This document shows positions 33,756 to 42,128 of a DNA stretch of 64,000 bases, one piece after another. Source of the stretch: CAVVSD01 sp963837655 (GTDB lineage: Bacteria; Actinomycetota; Thermoleophilia; Solirubrobacterales; Solirubrobacteraceae). The stretch lies in the NCBI GenBank assembly GCA_963837655.1, contig CAWIOK010000002.1, positions 372,001-436,000 of the forward strand, read 5' to 3'. Numbering within the stretch: the first letter of the stretch is position 1; each line of letters begins with the position of its first letter. The translations under genes and the position numbers were made by a program. Below the pieces are notes generated by a model. The model ran no database searches and was not told the origin of the DNA. It saw only the letters and a program-made list of their open reading frames with translations.

Positions 33756-34540
33756 TGTCGACGTCGGCACTCGCCGCACGCCAGGACACGGTCCGGGTGG
33801 GCGATCTGCACGTGCAGGTGAGCCGGCGCGGCGCGGGCGCTCCGCTCGTCGTGCTGCACCACTCGACCGGCCCGCACTGGACCCCGTTCCACGACCACCT
33901 GGCTCGACGGTTCGCCGTCTCGGCCCCTGACGTCCCCGGCTACGGCAGCTCGACCCGGCCGGTGACGGCCCGCCATCCGTCGCATCTCGCGGTGCTCCTG
34001 CATCAGCTGCTCGACGTCGAGGACCTCGACGGCGTCCACCTCGTCGGCCTCGGGATGGGAGGCTGGATCGCCGCGGAGATGGCCGCGATGAACCAGCGCC
34101 GCCTGGCCACGCTGACGCTCATCGGCGCGGCGGGCCTGCGGCCGCGGGACGGCTTCATCCACGATCCGATGGCGGAGAGCTGGACCGACTACGCCCGCCG
34201 GTCGTTCCGCGATGACGAGCACTTCGCCGACGTGTACGGCGCGACGCCCTCGGACGCGGTCGCCGCCGTGTGGGACTACAGCCGCGAGATGACCGCCCGT
34301 GTCACCTGGCGACCGTGGATGTGGAGCCTGCAGCTGCCGACCCTGCTCGGGGGCGTCACCGTGCGGTCGCTCGTGATCTGGGGGAGCGAGGACCGCATCG
34401 TGCCCGTCGAGTGCGCGACCGCGTACGCGGATGCGATGCCCAACGCGTCGCTGCGACTGCTGGAGGGAGCCGGCCACGCGGTCGAGCTCGAGGAGCCCGC
34501 GCGCGTCGCCGCGCTCGTCCTGTTCCACGCGCTCGGCTGA
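33755..34540 (+). CDS. Alpha/beta hydrolase-fold protein without nucleophile Ser
   Basis: 261 residues, alpha/beta hydrolase fold (VVLHHSTGPHWTPF, DVPGYGSSTRP, late LLEGAGHAVELEEP with the His). The nucleophile elbow reads VGLGMGGWIA: the expected Ser or Asp is Gly100. It is therefore either catalytically altered, a co-enzyme or binding protein, or a member of a Ser-less subgroup that travels with luciferase-like oxidoreductases. It is under the palindromic operator and its stop overlaps the LLM start by one base (TGATG). Confidence 0.85.
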   Translation: MSTSALAARQDTVRVGDLHVQVSRRGAGAPLVVLHHSTGPHWTPFHDHLARRFAVSAPDVPGYGSSTRPVTARHPSHLAVLLHQLLDVEDLDGVHLVGLGMGGWIAAEMAAMNQRRLATLTLIGAAGLRPRDGFIHDPMAESWTDYARRSFRDDEHFADVYGATPSDAVAAVWDYSREMTARVTWRPWMWSLQLPTLLGGVTVRSLVIWGSEDRIVPVECATAYADAMPNASLRLLEGAGHAVELEEPARVAALVLFHALG

Positions 34541-35864
34541 TGTTCATCGGCTACTTCACCGAGCGTCCCTACCAGGACCGCGCGGCAGCGTGGTACGGGG
34601 GCTCGCTCCCGCTGCTGGACCTCTCGTTGAGCAACGGCGTGATCGACCCGCAGATCCAGGCGGACCTGTTCCACCGCTATCTCGACGAGAAGCTCCACGT
34701 CGAGGAGATGGGCTTCGACGGCGTGATGCTCAACTCGCACCACGCCACCCCTGCTGCATGGGCGGCGGCGCCATGAACATCGAGGCCGGAATCCTGGCGC
34801 AGATGACCCAGCGGCTGAAGCTCGTGCTGCTCGGCAACATCCTCCCGATGTGGGACGACCCGCTGTGGCTCGTCGAGGAGCTCGGCATGATCGACGTCCT
34901 CTCGCGCGGCCGGCTGGTCTCGGGCTGGGTGCGCGGCACAGGGCGCGAGATGCTCGCCCACAACACGCCGCCCACCTACAACTGGGAGCGCTTCCAGGAA
35001 GCCCACGACTTCATCGTCAAGGCCTGGACGACGCCCGGGCCGTTCCGGTGGGAGGGCGAGCACTACCAGTACCGCTATGTGAACCCCTGGGTCCGGCCCT
35101 ACCAGCAGCCGCACCCGCAGATCTGGGTCCCGGGCGCGATCAGTCGCGCGACCGTGGAGTGGGCGGCCCGCCACCGCTACGTCTACGTGATGCTCGACAG
35201 CCAGCTGCACCTCACGCAGCAGGTCTTCGACATCTACCGCGAGGAGGCCGCGCGCAACGGCTACGAGGCGGGGCCGCAGCACCTCGGCTACATGTTCCGC
35301 GTCCACGTCGACGACACCGACGAGCAGGCCTACGAGACGGGCCGCAAGCTCATCGAGGGGCCGGGCAACGTGTTCCTCGACGGCAGCAACGGCAAGGCGA
35401 ACTTCTGGGCGCAGAGCCTGCCCGGCATGTCCAGCCGCCGGGCGAGCGCGCTCCTGCCGACCAAGGAGTGGGACCAGGTCGCGGAGGCGCGGGGCGTCGC
35501 GACCGGAGACCGGGGGAAGGGGGTGCTGGACGAGGAGACATGGCGCCACGAGGACGTCTCCGAGGAGGAGCACCTGAGGCGCCGCTACCGGATCTGGGAC
35601 AACGTGCTCGAGCGCCACGCCGCAGTCGTGGGGACGCCCGAGAGCGTCATCCCGAAGATCCGCCACGTGCTCGAGACCCTCCGGCCGGGCAACGTCATCT
35701 TCTGGCACGGCGACGGCGACGTGACGCATGAGGAGGCGCTCCGCGCCATCCGGCACATGGGCGAGTACGTGTTGCCGGCGGTGCGCGACATCGGCGCCGA
35801 GCTGGGCCTCGACGGTGCGTTCGAGATCGACACGCAGACGAACCGGCCGTTCGCACCGCGTTGA
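34540..35864 (+). pseudogene. LLM-class flavin-dependent oxidoreductase, frameshifted
   Basis: The luciferase-like protein starts at ATG 34540 (MFIGYFTERPYQDRA) and is well conserved up to MLNSHHATP. After about 34750 the homology changes frame (CMGGGAMNIEAGILAQ) and continues to the end at 35864. The first frame stops at 34776. One base is missing in the ACCCCT run near 34747-34751. Unless this is a sequence error or recoding, the gene gives only a 78-residue product; intact it would be about 441 residues, using reduced flavin or F420. The rest of the frame is undamaged, so loss is very recent. Confidence 0.85.
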
Positions 35865-35896
35865 CGCACCGGGTTCCGATACGTAGCGTGCGTCAC

Positions 35897-36517
35897 ATGG
35901 CTGACGTGGTGACGGTACCCACCGGAGCGCGATCCGAAGGCCCGCCTCCCGCGCTCGACTACGACCGTGACTTCGAGATCGTCCCGCGCAAGGGCCTGAT
36001 CCTCGTGGGCGTCGCGCTCGTCGCGCTGATCGTCGGCATCGCGCTCGACAAGCTGTGGCCGCTCGTGTTCCTCCACGTGTCCTTCGGCGCGGCGTGGACG
36101 ATCATCGACCTCTTCCTCGGGCTCGTCCTCGGCCCGATCATGGGCAGCATGCCTCCGGCGGCGCGCGTCGCGTTCACCACGCGGCTGATGCCCAAGATGC
36201 TGCTGATCATGCCGACGGTCGTGACGATCACGCTCGCAGCGGGCTGGCAGCTCGGATCGTTCCTGGGGACGGTCTCGACCGACTACCCGCTCCACGACTG
36301 GCTCGTCGCGAGCTACATCGTCGTCGGGATCATGGCGATCATCGCGCTCGGCCTGCTCGAGCCGGCGAACGTCGCCGTCCTCATCGAGCTCAAGAAGCCC
36401 CACCCCGATTTCACCGTCGTCGAGCGGCTGATGAAGCGCTTCATCTACAGCGCCGGCGTGATCGGCATCATGCAGATCGCGACGCTCGTGATCATGACCA
36501 AGATCGCCTCCGGATGA
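35897..36517 (+). CDS. Four-to-five-TM membrane protein of unknown function
   Basis: 206 residues with a hydrophilic N-terminus of about 30 residues, then hydrophobic segments near GLILVGVALVALIVGIAL, VFLHVSFGAAWTIIDLFLG, MLLIMPTVVTITLAAGW, YIVVGIMAIIALGLL and GVIGIMQIATLVIM. A conserved-looking FLHV-FGAAW segment resembles copper-resistance/DUF2269-type membrane proteins, but I cannot assign a family. The stop overlaps a second membrane protein gene as ATGA. Confidence 0.75.
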   Translation: MADVVTVPTGARSEGPPPALDYDRDFEIVPRKGLILVGVALVALIVGIALDKLWPLVFLHVSFGAAWTIIDLFLGLVLGPIMGSMPPAARVAFTTRLMPKMLLIMPTVVTITLAAGWQLGSFLGTVSTDYPLHDWLVASYIVVGIMAIIALGLLEPANVAVLIELKKPHPDFTVVERLMKRFIYSAGVIGIMQIATLVIMTKIASG

Positions 36518-36927
36518 CCGAGCGCAAGCTGCCACCCGTGACCGAGATCGGGATGCTGTCGCTGGCCCTCATCGTGGCCGGCGGCATCTACCTCTCGTCG
36601 CACATCCCTGGCCACGTCCCGCTCGCCCCGGCCGTCGTCCTCCTGGTCCTGTCGTTCCTGCTGCTCGTCGGCAACCTCGTCGCGCTCTCGCGCGTGCAGG
36701 GCTTCCCGTGGTGGCGGTTCTGGCAGGTCGCCCGCTGGTCGCTGCTGGCCTACGGGATCACGGCCGGGCTCATCGAGTGGGTCTTCCTGCGCAACGACCT
36801 CTCGGGCGGCCCGCTGGTCGTCCTGACCCTCTCGCTCGTCGTGTACGCGGTGCACGTCCCGATGCTGATCGGGTTCACCGTCGCGCGCTACTACGAGCGC
36901 AACACCTGGCTGACCGTCCCCGCCTAG
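36514..36927 (+). CDS. Small membrane protein of unknown function
   Basis: 137 residues with four hydrophobic segments (GMLSLALIVAGGIYLSS, PAVVLLVLSFLLLVGNLVAL, WSLLAYGITAGLIEWVFL, VVLTLSLVVYAVHVPMLIG). No known family recognised. It is translationally coupled (ATGA) to the preceding membrane protein, so the two probably form one complex. The stop shares CTAG with the converging reductase gene. Confidence 0.75.
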   Translation: MTERKLPPVTEIGMLSLALIVAGGIYLSSHIPGHVPLAPAVVLLVLSFLLLVGNLVALSRVQGFPWWRFWQVARWSLLAYGITAGLIEWVFLRNDLSGGPLVVLTLSLVVYAVHVPMLIGFTVARYYERNTWLTVPA

Positions 36928-38156
36928 CCGGCGAGCTCTTCGAGGGCCACGGCCGGGTCGCGGAGCACCGCGTCGTCGACCGGCGTGCGCTCGCGGATGA
37001 GCTGCGCGATCGTGTCCGCGACGTCCCAGACGTTGACGTTCATCCCGGCGACGAGCCGGTCGCCGTCGACCCAGAACGCGATGAGCTCCCGCTGGGCGAT
37101 GTCGCCGCGCACGACGAGGCGCGCGGCCTCCGACGCCTGCCCCGTGTACTCCATCCCGACGTCGTACTGATCGGAGAAGAAGTAGGGGATGCGGTCGTAG
37201 GCGACGTCGCGGTCGAGCATGTTGCGCGCGGCCGCAGGGCCCTGGTGCAGGGCGTTGGACCAGTGCTCGACCCTGGTCGGGCCGTAGACGGGGTGATCGT
37301 GCTGTGCGACGTCGCCCGCGGCGAAGATCCCAGGGACGCTGGTCTGCAGGTTGCGGTCGCACACCACGCCGTTCTCCACCGCGAGGCCGGCCGCGACGGC
37401 GAGCTCGGTGCGCGGCTGTACGCCGACCCCCACGATCGCGAAGTCGCAGTCGAAGAGGCGACCGTCGGAGGCCCGCACGCGCTCGACGGCGCCGTCGCCC
37501 TCGAACGCGTCCACTCCGGTGCCGAGGACCATCTCGACGCCATGGTCGACGTGGATGTCGCGGTACACCCCGCCGAGCTTCGATCCCAGGACGCGCTCGA
37601 GCGGGACCGACGCGGGCTCGATGACCGTCACGTCCAGTCCACGCTGCCGGGCGGACGCCGCCGCCTCCGAGCCGATCCATCCGGCGCCGACGACGACGAC
37701 CTTGCCTCCACGGTCCAAGCGCGCGCGGATCGCGTCGGCGCTCTCGACGCTGCGCAGCTCGTGCACGCCGTCGAGGTCGGCGCCGGGGACGTCCAGCCTG
37801 CGGGGGTGCGCGCCCGTGGTCAGCAGCAGCCGGTCGAAGGACAGGCGCTCACCGCCGCCGAGCGTGATCTCGCGTCGGCCGGCATCCAGGTCGACGACGG
37901 TGGTGTCGAGCAGCAGCTCGATCTCCGCGCGGTCGTAGAACGACGGATCGTCGTGCACCCAGATCTTCTCCCGGCCCGCCTCGCCGCGCAGGTAGTCCTT
38001 GGAGAGCGGCGGGCGCTCGTAGGGGCGTTCCGCTTCGGCGCCGACGAGCACGATGCGCCCGTCGAAGCCCTCGTTGCGCAGGGTCTCGGCCGCTTTGGCG
38101 CCAGCGAGACTCGCACCCACGATCACGAACGTGCGGGAGCTTCCGGTCATCGTCAT
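36924..38156 (-). CDS. Rhodocoxin/ferredoxin reductase-like FAD/NAD(P) oxidoreductase
   Basis: 410 residues. Two dinucleotide-binding motifs are seen: IVGASLAGAKAAETL (FAD) and VVVGAGWIGSEAAA (NAD(P)H), plus the FAD contact GIFAAGDVA. The C-terminal WVDGDRLVAGMNVNVWD region matches reductases that feed electrons to ferredoxins for P450 or ring-hydroxylating oxygenases. No ferredoxin or P450 gene is adjacent. It is divergent from the cyclodeaminase-NMO fusion, with 30 bp between the starts. Confidence 0.88.
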   Translation of the reverse strand: MTMTGSSRTFVIVGASLAGAKAAETLRNEGFDGRIVLVGAEAERPYERPPLSKDYLRGEAGREKIWVHDDPSFYDRAEIELLLDTTVVDLDAGRREITLGGGERLSFDRLLLTTGAHPRRLDVPGADLDGVHELRSVESADAIRARLDRGGKVVVVGAGWIGSEAAASARQRGLDVTVIEPASVPLERVLGSKLGGVYRDIHVDHGVEMVLGTGVDAFEGDGAVERVRASDGRLFDCDFAIVGVGVQPRTELAVAAGLAVENGVVCDRNLQTSVPGIFAAGDVAQHDHPVYGPTRVEHWSNALHQGPAAARNMLDRDVAYDRIPYFFSDQYDVGMEYTGQASEAARLVVRGDIAQRELIAFWVDGDRLVAGMNVNVWDVADTIAQLIRERTPVDDAVLRDPAVALEELAG

Positions 38157-38186
38157 GACCTAGATTACCCACATCGGGTGGAGAAA

Positions 38187-39737
38187 GTGACAAGCGGTGA
38201 CGGACTGGCGGGCGCGACGCTGGCCGAGCTGATGGGCCGGCTGGCCGCCGACACCCCGGCGCCCGGAGCGGGCCCCGCGGCCGCGTGGGCCTGCGCGATG
38301 TCCGCGGCGCTCGTCGAGATGGTGACGGCCGTCGAGCTGCGCAAGGACGCCGGCGACCTCGCCGCCGCCCGCCGCCGCGCCGAGCGCGCCGCGACCCTGC
38401 GGGTGCGCGCCCTGGAGCTCGCCGACCTCGACGTCGCCGCCTACACGCGGGTTCTCGACATCCTGGGCCGGCGCGACGAGCCAGGGCACGGAGGGCGACT
38501 GCGACAGGCGCTGGCGGAGGCTGCCGAGCCGCCACTGGAGATCGCCCGGACTGCCGCCGAGGCGACCCGGCTCGCCGCCGATGCCTGCGCCGTCGCGCGC
38601 GGTGGCGTCCGCGGCGAGGCGATCGCGGCGGCCGTCCTGGGAGAGGCCGCGCTGCGCACGTGCGCGCCGCTCGTGGAGATGAACCTGGCTGGCCACGCCG
38701 ATGACCCGCGACGGGTCGAGATCGGCGATCTCGCCCGCGCCGGCGCTGCTGATCTCGCTCGTGCTCGGGCGCCGCGCGGCGGCCCCCTGTCGACGCGGCT
38801 GACCGAGCGCTTCGGCCTGACGCATCCCGTCGTGCTCGCCCCGATGGCGTTCGCGGCCGGTGCCCGGCTCGCCGTCGCGGTGTCCGATGCGGGCGGTCTC
38901 GGCCTCATCGGGGGCGGGTACGGCGATCCGGACTGGATCGACGCGCAGTTCGACCGGGCAGGGGACGCCGCCGTCGGCTGCGGCCTGATCACCTGGGCGC
39001 TCGCCCGCCAGCCCGAGGTGCTCGACCGCGTGCTCCGGCGCCGGCCGCGGGCGCTCATGCTCTCGTTCGGCGATCCGCGCCCGTTCGCCCCGGCGATCCG
39101 CGCGGCCGGCGTGCCGCTGCTCTGCCAGGTCCAGACGGCCGGTGACGCCGCGCTCGCGCTGGAGGCGGGAGCCGACGTCGTCGTGGCGCAGGGCGCGGAG
39201 GCGGGCGGGCACGGCGACCGGCGAGCGACGTTCACCCTGGTGCCCGAGGTCGCCGACCTGATCGCGGCGCGCTCTCCGCAGACGCTGCTGTGCGCCGCGG
39301 GCGGGATCGCGGACGGCCGCGGTCTCGCCGCAGCGCTGACGCTGGGCGCCGACGGCGTCGTCGTCGGGTCGCGGCTCTGGGCCACGCCGGAGGCGCAGGT
39401 GTCCGGCGGGATGCACGGCGCGGCACTGGCGGCGGACGGCGACGCGACGGTGCGCACCAGCATCGTGGACGTCGCGCGATCGCTGCACTGGCCTGGGCGC
39501 TTCACCGCGCGCGTGCTGCGCAACGGGTTCACCGAACGGTGGCACGGCAACGAGGAGGAGCTGCGCGAGAGCGGCGACGCCGCGGCCCGCGCGTGGCAGG
39601 AAGGCTGGGCGGCCGGGGATCCGGATCGCGCGAGCACGTTCGTCGGGGAGGCCGTCGGACTGATCGGCGCGATCGAGCCCGCGGCCGAGGTGATCGAGCG
39701 CATGAGCGCCCAGGCGGCCGGGCTCCTGCGCCGGTGA
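38187..39737 (+). CDS. Fusion: cyclodeaminase-like (FTCD_C) domain + nitronate monooxygenase
   Basis: 516 residues in one uninterrupted frame. Residues 1-195 resemble the cyclodeaminase/methenyl-THF cyclohydrolase domain (LAELMGRLAADTPAPGAG, WACAMSAALVEMVTAVE). From about residue 205 a complete nitronate monooxygenase follows: VVLAPMAFAAGARLAVAVSD, GGLGLIGGGYGDPDW, QGAEAGGHGDR with catalytic His342, and GADGVVVGSRLWATPEA. No ATG, GTG or TTG is found at the junction, so separate translation of the second half is unlikely. The GTG at 38187 has GGAG close upstream; GTG 38178 is an alternative. Confidence 0.82.
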   Translation: MTSGDGLAGATLAELMGRLAADTPAPGAGPAAAWACAMSAALVEMVTAVELRKDAGDLAAARRRAERAATLRVRALELADLDVAAYTRVLDILGRRDEPGHGGRLRQALAEAAEPPLEIARTAAEATRLAADACAVARGGVRGEAIAAAVLGEAALRTCAPLVEMNLAGHADDPRRVEIGDLARAGAADLARARAPRGGPLSTRLTERFGLTHPVVLAPMAFAAGARLAVAVSDAGGLGLIGGGYGDPDWIDAQFDRAGDAAVGCGLITWALARQPEVLDRVLRRRPRALMLSFGDPRPFAPAIRAAGVPLLCQVQTAGDAALALEAGADVVVAQGAEAGGHGDRRATFTLVPEVADLIAARSPQTLLCAAGGIADGRGLAAALTLGADGVVVGSRLWATPEAQVSGGMHGAALAADGDATVRTSIVDVARSLHWPGRFTARVLRNGFTERWHGNEEELRESGDAAARAWQEGWAAGDPDRASTFVGEAVGLIGAIEPAAEVIERMSAQAAGLLRR

Positions 39738-39744
39738 CGATCGC

Positions 39745-40395
39745 CTACGTCCGTCGCGCCCGTGCCGACACCTCGATCGTGCAGCCGGCGACGTAGGGGT
39801 CCCGGGGAACGAACGACGTGAGCTCGCTCTCCGGCTCCAGGGACTCCAGCAGACCCACCGTCAGCCCGCGGTGGAGCCCGCACACGCGCTGCCGGTCCGC
39901 CGCGACGGCCTCGCGGTACGGGCAGTTGCAGAGCTCGTAGGAGAACGCGCCGTCGGCGCCGTCCTGGCGCCGAGGCTGGAACCCCATCGCCGCCAGCGCG
40001 GCAAGGAAGCCACCGCCGGCGTCGACCTCGCGGCCGATCCGGACGCCCGTCGCCTCGACGTCGGCTGCCGGCGTCCCCGCGTCCTGCAGGACCCGGACCA
40101 GCCAACGTCCCAGGTTCGCGTAGTCGCTCGGCGCATCCCCGCCGGGCCGCGCGTCAGGGCTGATCGTCCAGGTGTCCCGCGGGCGGCCGCGGGCTCCCTG
40201 CTCGCGATCGCGGAGCACGATCCCGGCGTCCAGCAGCCGGTCGAGGTGGGTGCGAACGCCGTTGGGGTGCAGGTCGAGCGCGGCCGCGATCTCGTCGGTC
40301 CCCGCCGGTCGGCGCAGCTCGCCGAGCAGCGCGAAGATGCGTGCGCGGGTGGGTTGCGCGAGAACGTCGTCCGCAGGACGGAAGGGAAGGTCCAT
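39745..40395 (-). CDS. SufR-like winged-helix regulator with Cys cluster
   Basis: 216 residues. An N-terminal winged helix (LAQPTRARIFALLGELRRPAG, DLHPNGVRTHLDRLLDAGIV) is followed by an effector domain with clustered cysteines (LCNCPY, VCGLH, AGCTIEV). The arrangement resembles SufR-type repressors that carry an Fe-S cluster. No suf genes are in the window, so the regulon is elsewhere or different. A good inverted repeat lies just upstream (40408-40430). It is 38 bp downstream of the permease gene on the same strand. Confidence 0.8.
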   Translation of the reverse strand: MDLPFRPADDVLAQPTRARIFALLGELRRPAGTDEIAAALDLHPNGVRTHLDRLLDAGIVLRDREQGARGRPRDTWTISPDARPGGDAPSDYANLGRWLVRVLQDAGTPAADVEATGVRIGREVDAGGGFLAALAAMGFQPRRQDGADGAFSYELCNCPYREAVAADRQRVCGLHRGLTVGLLESLEPESELTSFVPRDPYVAGCTIEVSARARRT

Positions 40396-40407
40396 CCGCG
40401 GACGAGT

Positions 40408-40430
40408 TTCTCACATGCGGGCTGTGTGAA
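40408..40430 (-). promoter_or_regulatory. Inverted-repeat operator upstream of the SufR-like gene
   Basis: The arms TTCTCACA (40408-40415) and TGTGTGAA (40423-40430) match at 7 of 8 positions around a 7-bp spacer. They end 13 bp before the regulator's start codon. The most likely role is autoregulation. Confidence 0.55.
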
Positions 40431-40433
40431 CCC

Positions 40434-42005
40434 TCAGGGCGCTGGGATCTCCGCGTCGTCCTTCGACCAGCGCCCGGTCGAGTCGCGATCCGGCGGCTCC
40501 TCGTTGTCGAGCGCGACCGGCACCGTGAAGGCCCGGATGCCCGCCGCGACGCGCCAGCCGATCAGGAAGATCGCGACGATCACCGCGAGCGTCCCGATCG
40601 TGAACAACTCGAACGTCAACTGGCTCACGCCCCAGTTGTCGCCGAACGAGTAGTCCAGGCCGAACAGCCTGTCGAGCGTTCCCGGGAACACCGCGGTCCA
40701 CGAGCCGAGGGCGACCCAGAACGTGATGAGCGAGACGCACGCCACCAGGAGGCGCGAGCCCGACTTGCCGACCCTGAACGGCCGGCGCACCTCCGGGTAC
40801 TTGCGCCGCAGCAGGTAGACGCTGGGGAAGACCAGGATGTAGGAGATGAGCGTCGTGGAGATGGCGATGTTGAGCACGACGCCGAACGCGTCCGCCGCGC
40901 CGCCGGACAGCAGGAGCACCGCGGCGACCATGAACGCCGTCGCCATGACGCCGGAGAGCACGTTGGCCCGCAGCGGTGTCCCGAGCCGCGGGTGGAACGC
41001 CCCGAAGTACGGGAAGAACGTGCCGTCCGCGGCCGCCACCGCCAGCACCCGGTCGCCGCACATCATCCAGGAGGCGCCTGAGTTCATGAGCGTGAAGATG
41101 AAGAGGACGGCGGTCACGCCGAACAGGAACGACGAGGCCCCGCCGTAGATCGTGTAGCTCTCCTTCACGGCGTCCAGGAAGCCGCCGATGCCCGTGATCG
41201 CATCGGTCGGCAGCACGAGCAGCACGAGGAAGATCGGCACGATGTAGCAGAAGGCCGACAGAGCGCCGGAGCGGACGATCGACGACGGGACGTCGTTCTG
41301 CGGGTCCTTCATCTCCTCGGCCGCGCCGTTCTGGCCCTCGAAGCCGACGAAGGAGAACAGGATCAGCGGCGCGATCCCGAGCAGGCCCACCCCTGTGGGC
41401 GAGAGGCCGCCGGTGTCGATGCCCTGGAAGCCGTTCTCGACGCCGTAGATGACCACGGTGACCGCGAAGACGCAGACGAGGGCGACCTTCAGGATGGCGC
41501 CGAGCGTCGGGATCCACTTGCCGACCTTGAAGGAGATGATGGCGCTGGAGATCGACACCCAGATGAAGAGGAACTTGAACGCGTAGTCCCAGAAGCCGCC
41601 GGACCCGATGTGCGAGATGCCCGAGGACCAGGCCTCGGTCCCGATGAACGCGAGCGACCCACCGATCCACAGCGGGTTGGTCACCCAGTAGAAGATCGTG
41701 TTCAGGCCGGCCCAGAAGCGGCCCATGCTGAGCTTCACCCACTCGTAGGGCCCGCCCTCGGCCGTGAAGGCGCTGCCCACCTCGGCCATGACCAGGCCGT
41801 AGGGCAGCAGGAACAGCACAGTCAGGATCACCGTCCAGGTGATCGCCTCGGTCCCGTTCGACGCCGCCTGGCCGATGAGGTCCAGGCCCACGATCACCGC
41901 GACGGTGAAGAACACCATGTCGAAGCGCCCGAGGGTCTTGACGAGATGCTGCTTCTGCTCGACCGCGTAGGCGGTCTCGGTGGCTCCTGCCGGCTGTGTG
42001 CTCAC
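40434..42005 (-). CDS. APC-family amino acid/polyamine permease
   Basis: 523 residues with twelve or more hydrophobic segments. TM1 (FDMVFFTVAVIVGLDLIGQAAS) and the GGPYEWVKLSMG segment are typical of amino acid permeases of the APC superfamily (SLC7-like). The substrate is unknown. I use GTG 42005; a TTG at 42035 would add 10 residues. A 123-bp gap with no recognised element separates it from the next gene upstream. Confidence 0.88.
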   Translation of the reverse strand: MSTQPAGATETAYAVEQKQHLVKTLGRFDMVFFTVAVIVGLDLIGQAASNGTEAITWTVILTVLFLLPYGLVMAEVGSAFTAEGGPYEWVKLSMGRFWAGLNTIFYWVTNPLWIGGSLAFIGTEAWSSGISHIGSGGFWDYAFKFLFIWVSISSAIISFKVGKWIPTLGAILKVALVCVFAVTVVIYGVENGFQGIDTGGLSPTGVGLLGIAPLILFSFVGFEGQNGAAEEMKDPQNDVPSSIVRSGALSAFCYIVPIFLVLLVLPTDAITGIGGFLDAVKESYTIYGGASSFLFGVTAVLFIFTLMNSGASWMMCGDRVLAVAAADGTFFPYFGAFHPRLGTPLRANVLSGVMATAFMVAAVLLLSGGAADAFGVVLNIAISTTLISYILVFPSVYLLRRKYPEVRRPFRVGKSGSRLLVACVSLITFWVALGSWTAVFPGTLDRLFGLDYSFGDNWGVSQLTFELFTIGTLAVIVAIFLIGWRVAAGIRAFTVPVALDNEEPPDRDSTGRWSKDDAEIPAP

Positions 42006-42128
42006 GGGCCGACCGTAGGGACGCGAACGTGCCAACGCTCCGTCCCTCTTGATGAAATATCAGCGCCCGACTCGACACCCCGGCCAATCGCTGGGAATTG
42101 CCTGCGTATCGGCCGATCCCGCGGGGCC

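Noticed and set aside
36708..38186. Plus-strand extension upstream of the cyclodeaminase-NMO fusion
   Set aside because: It is antisense to the ferredoxin-reductase-like gene and lacks recognisable domains; GTG 38187 begins the conserved part.
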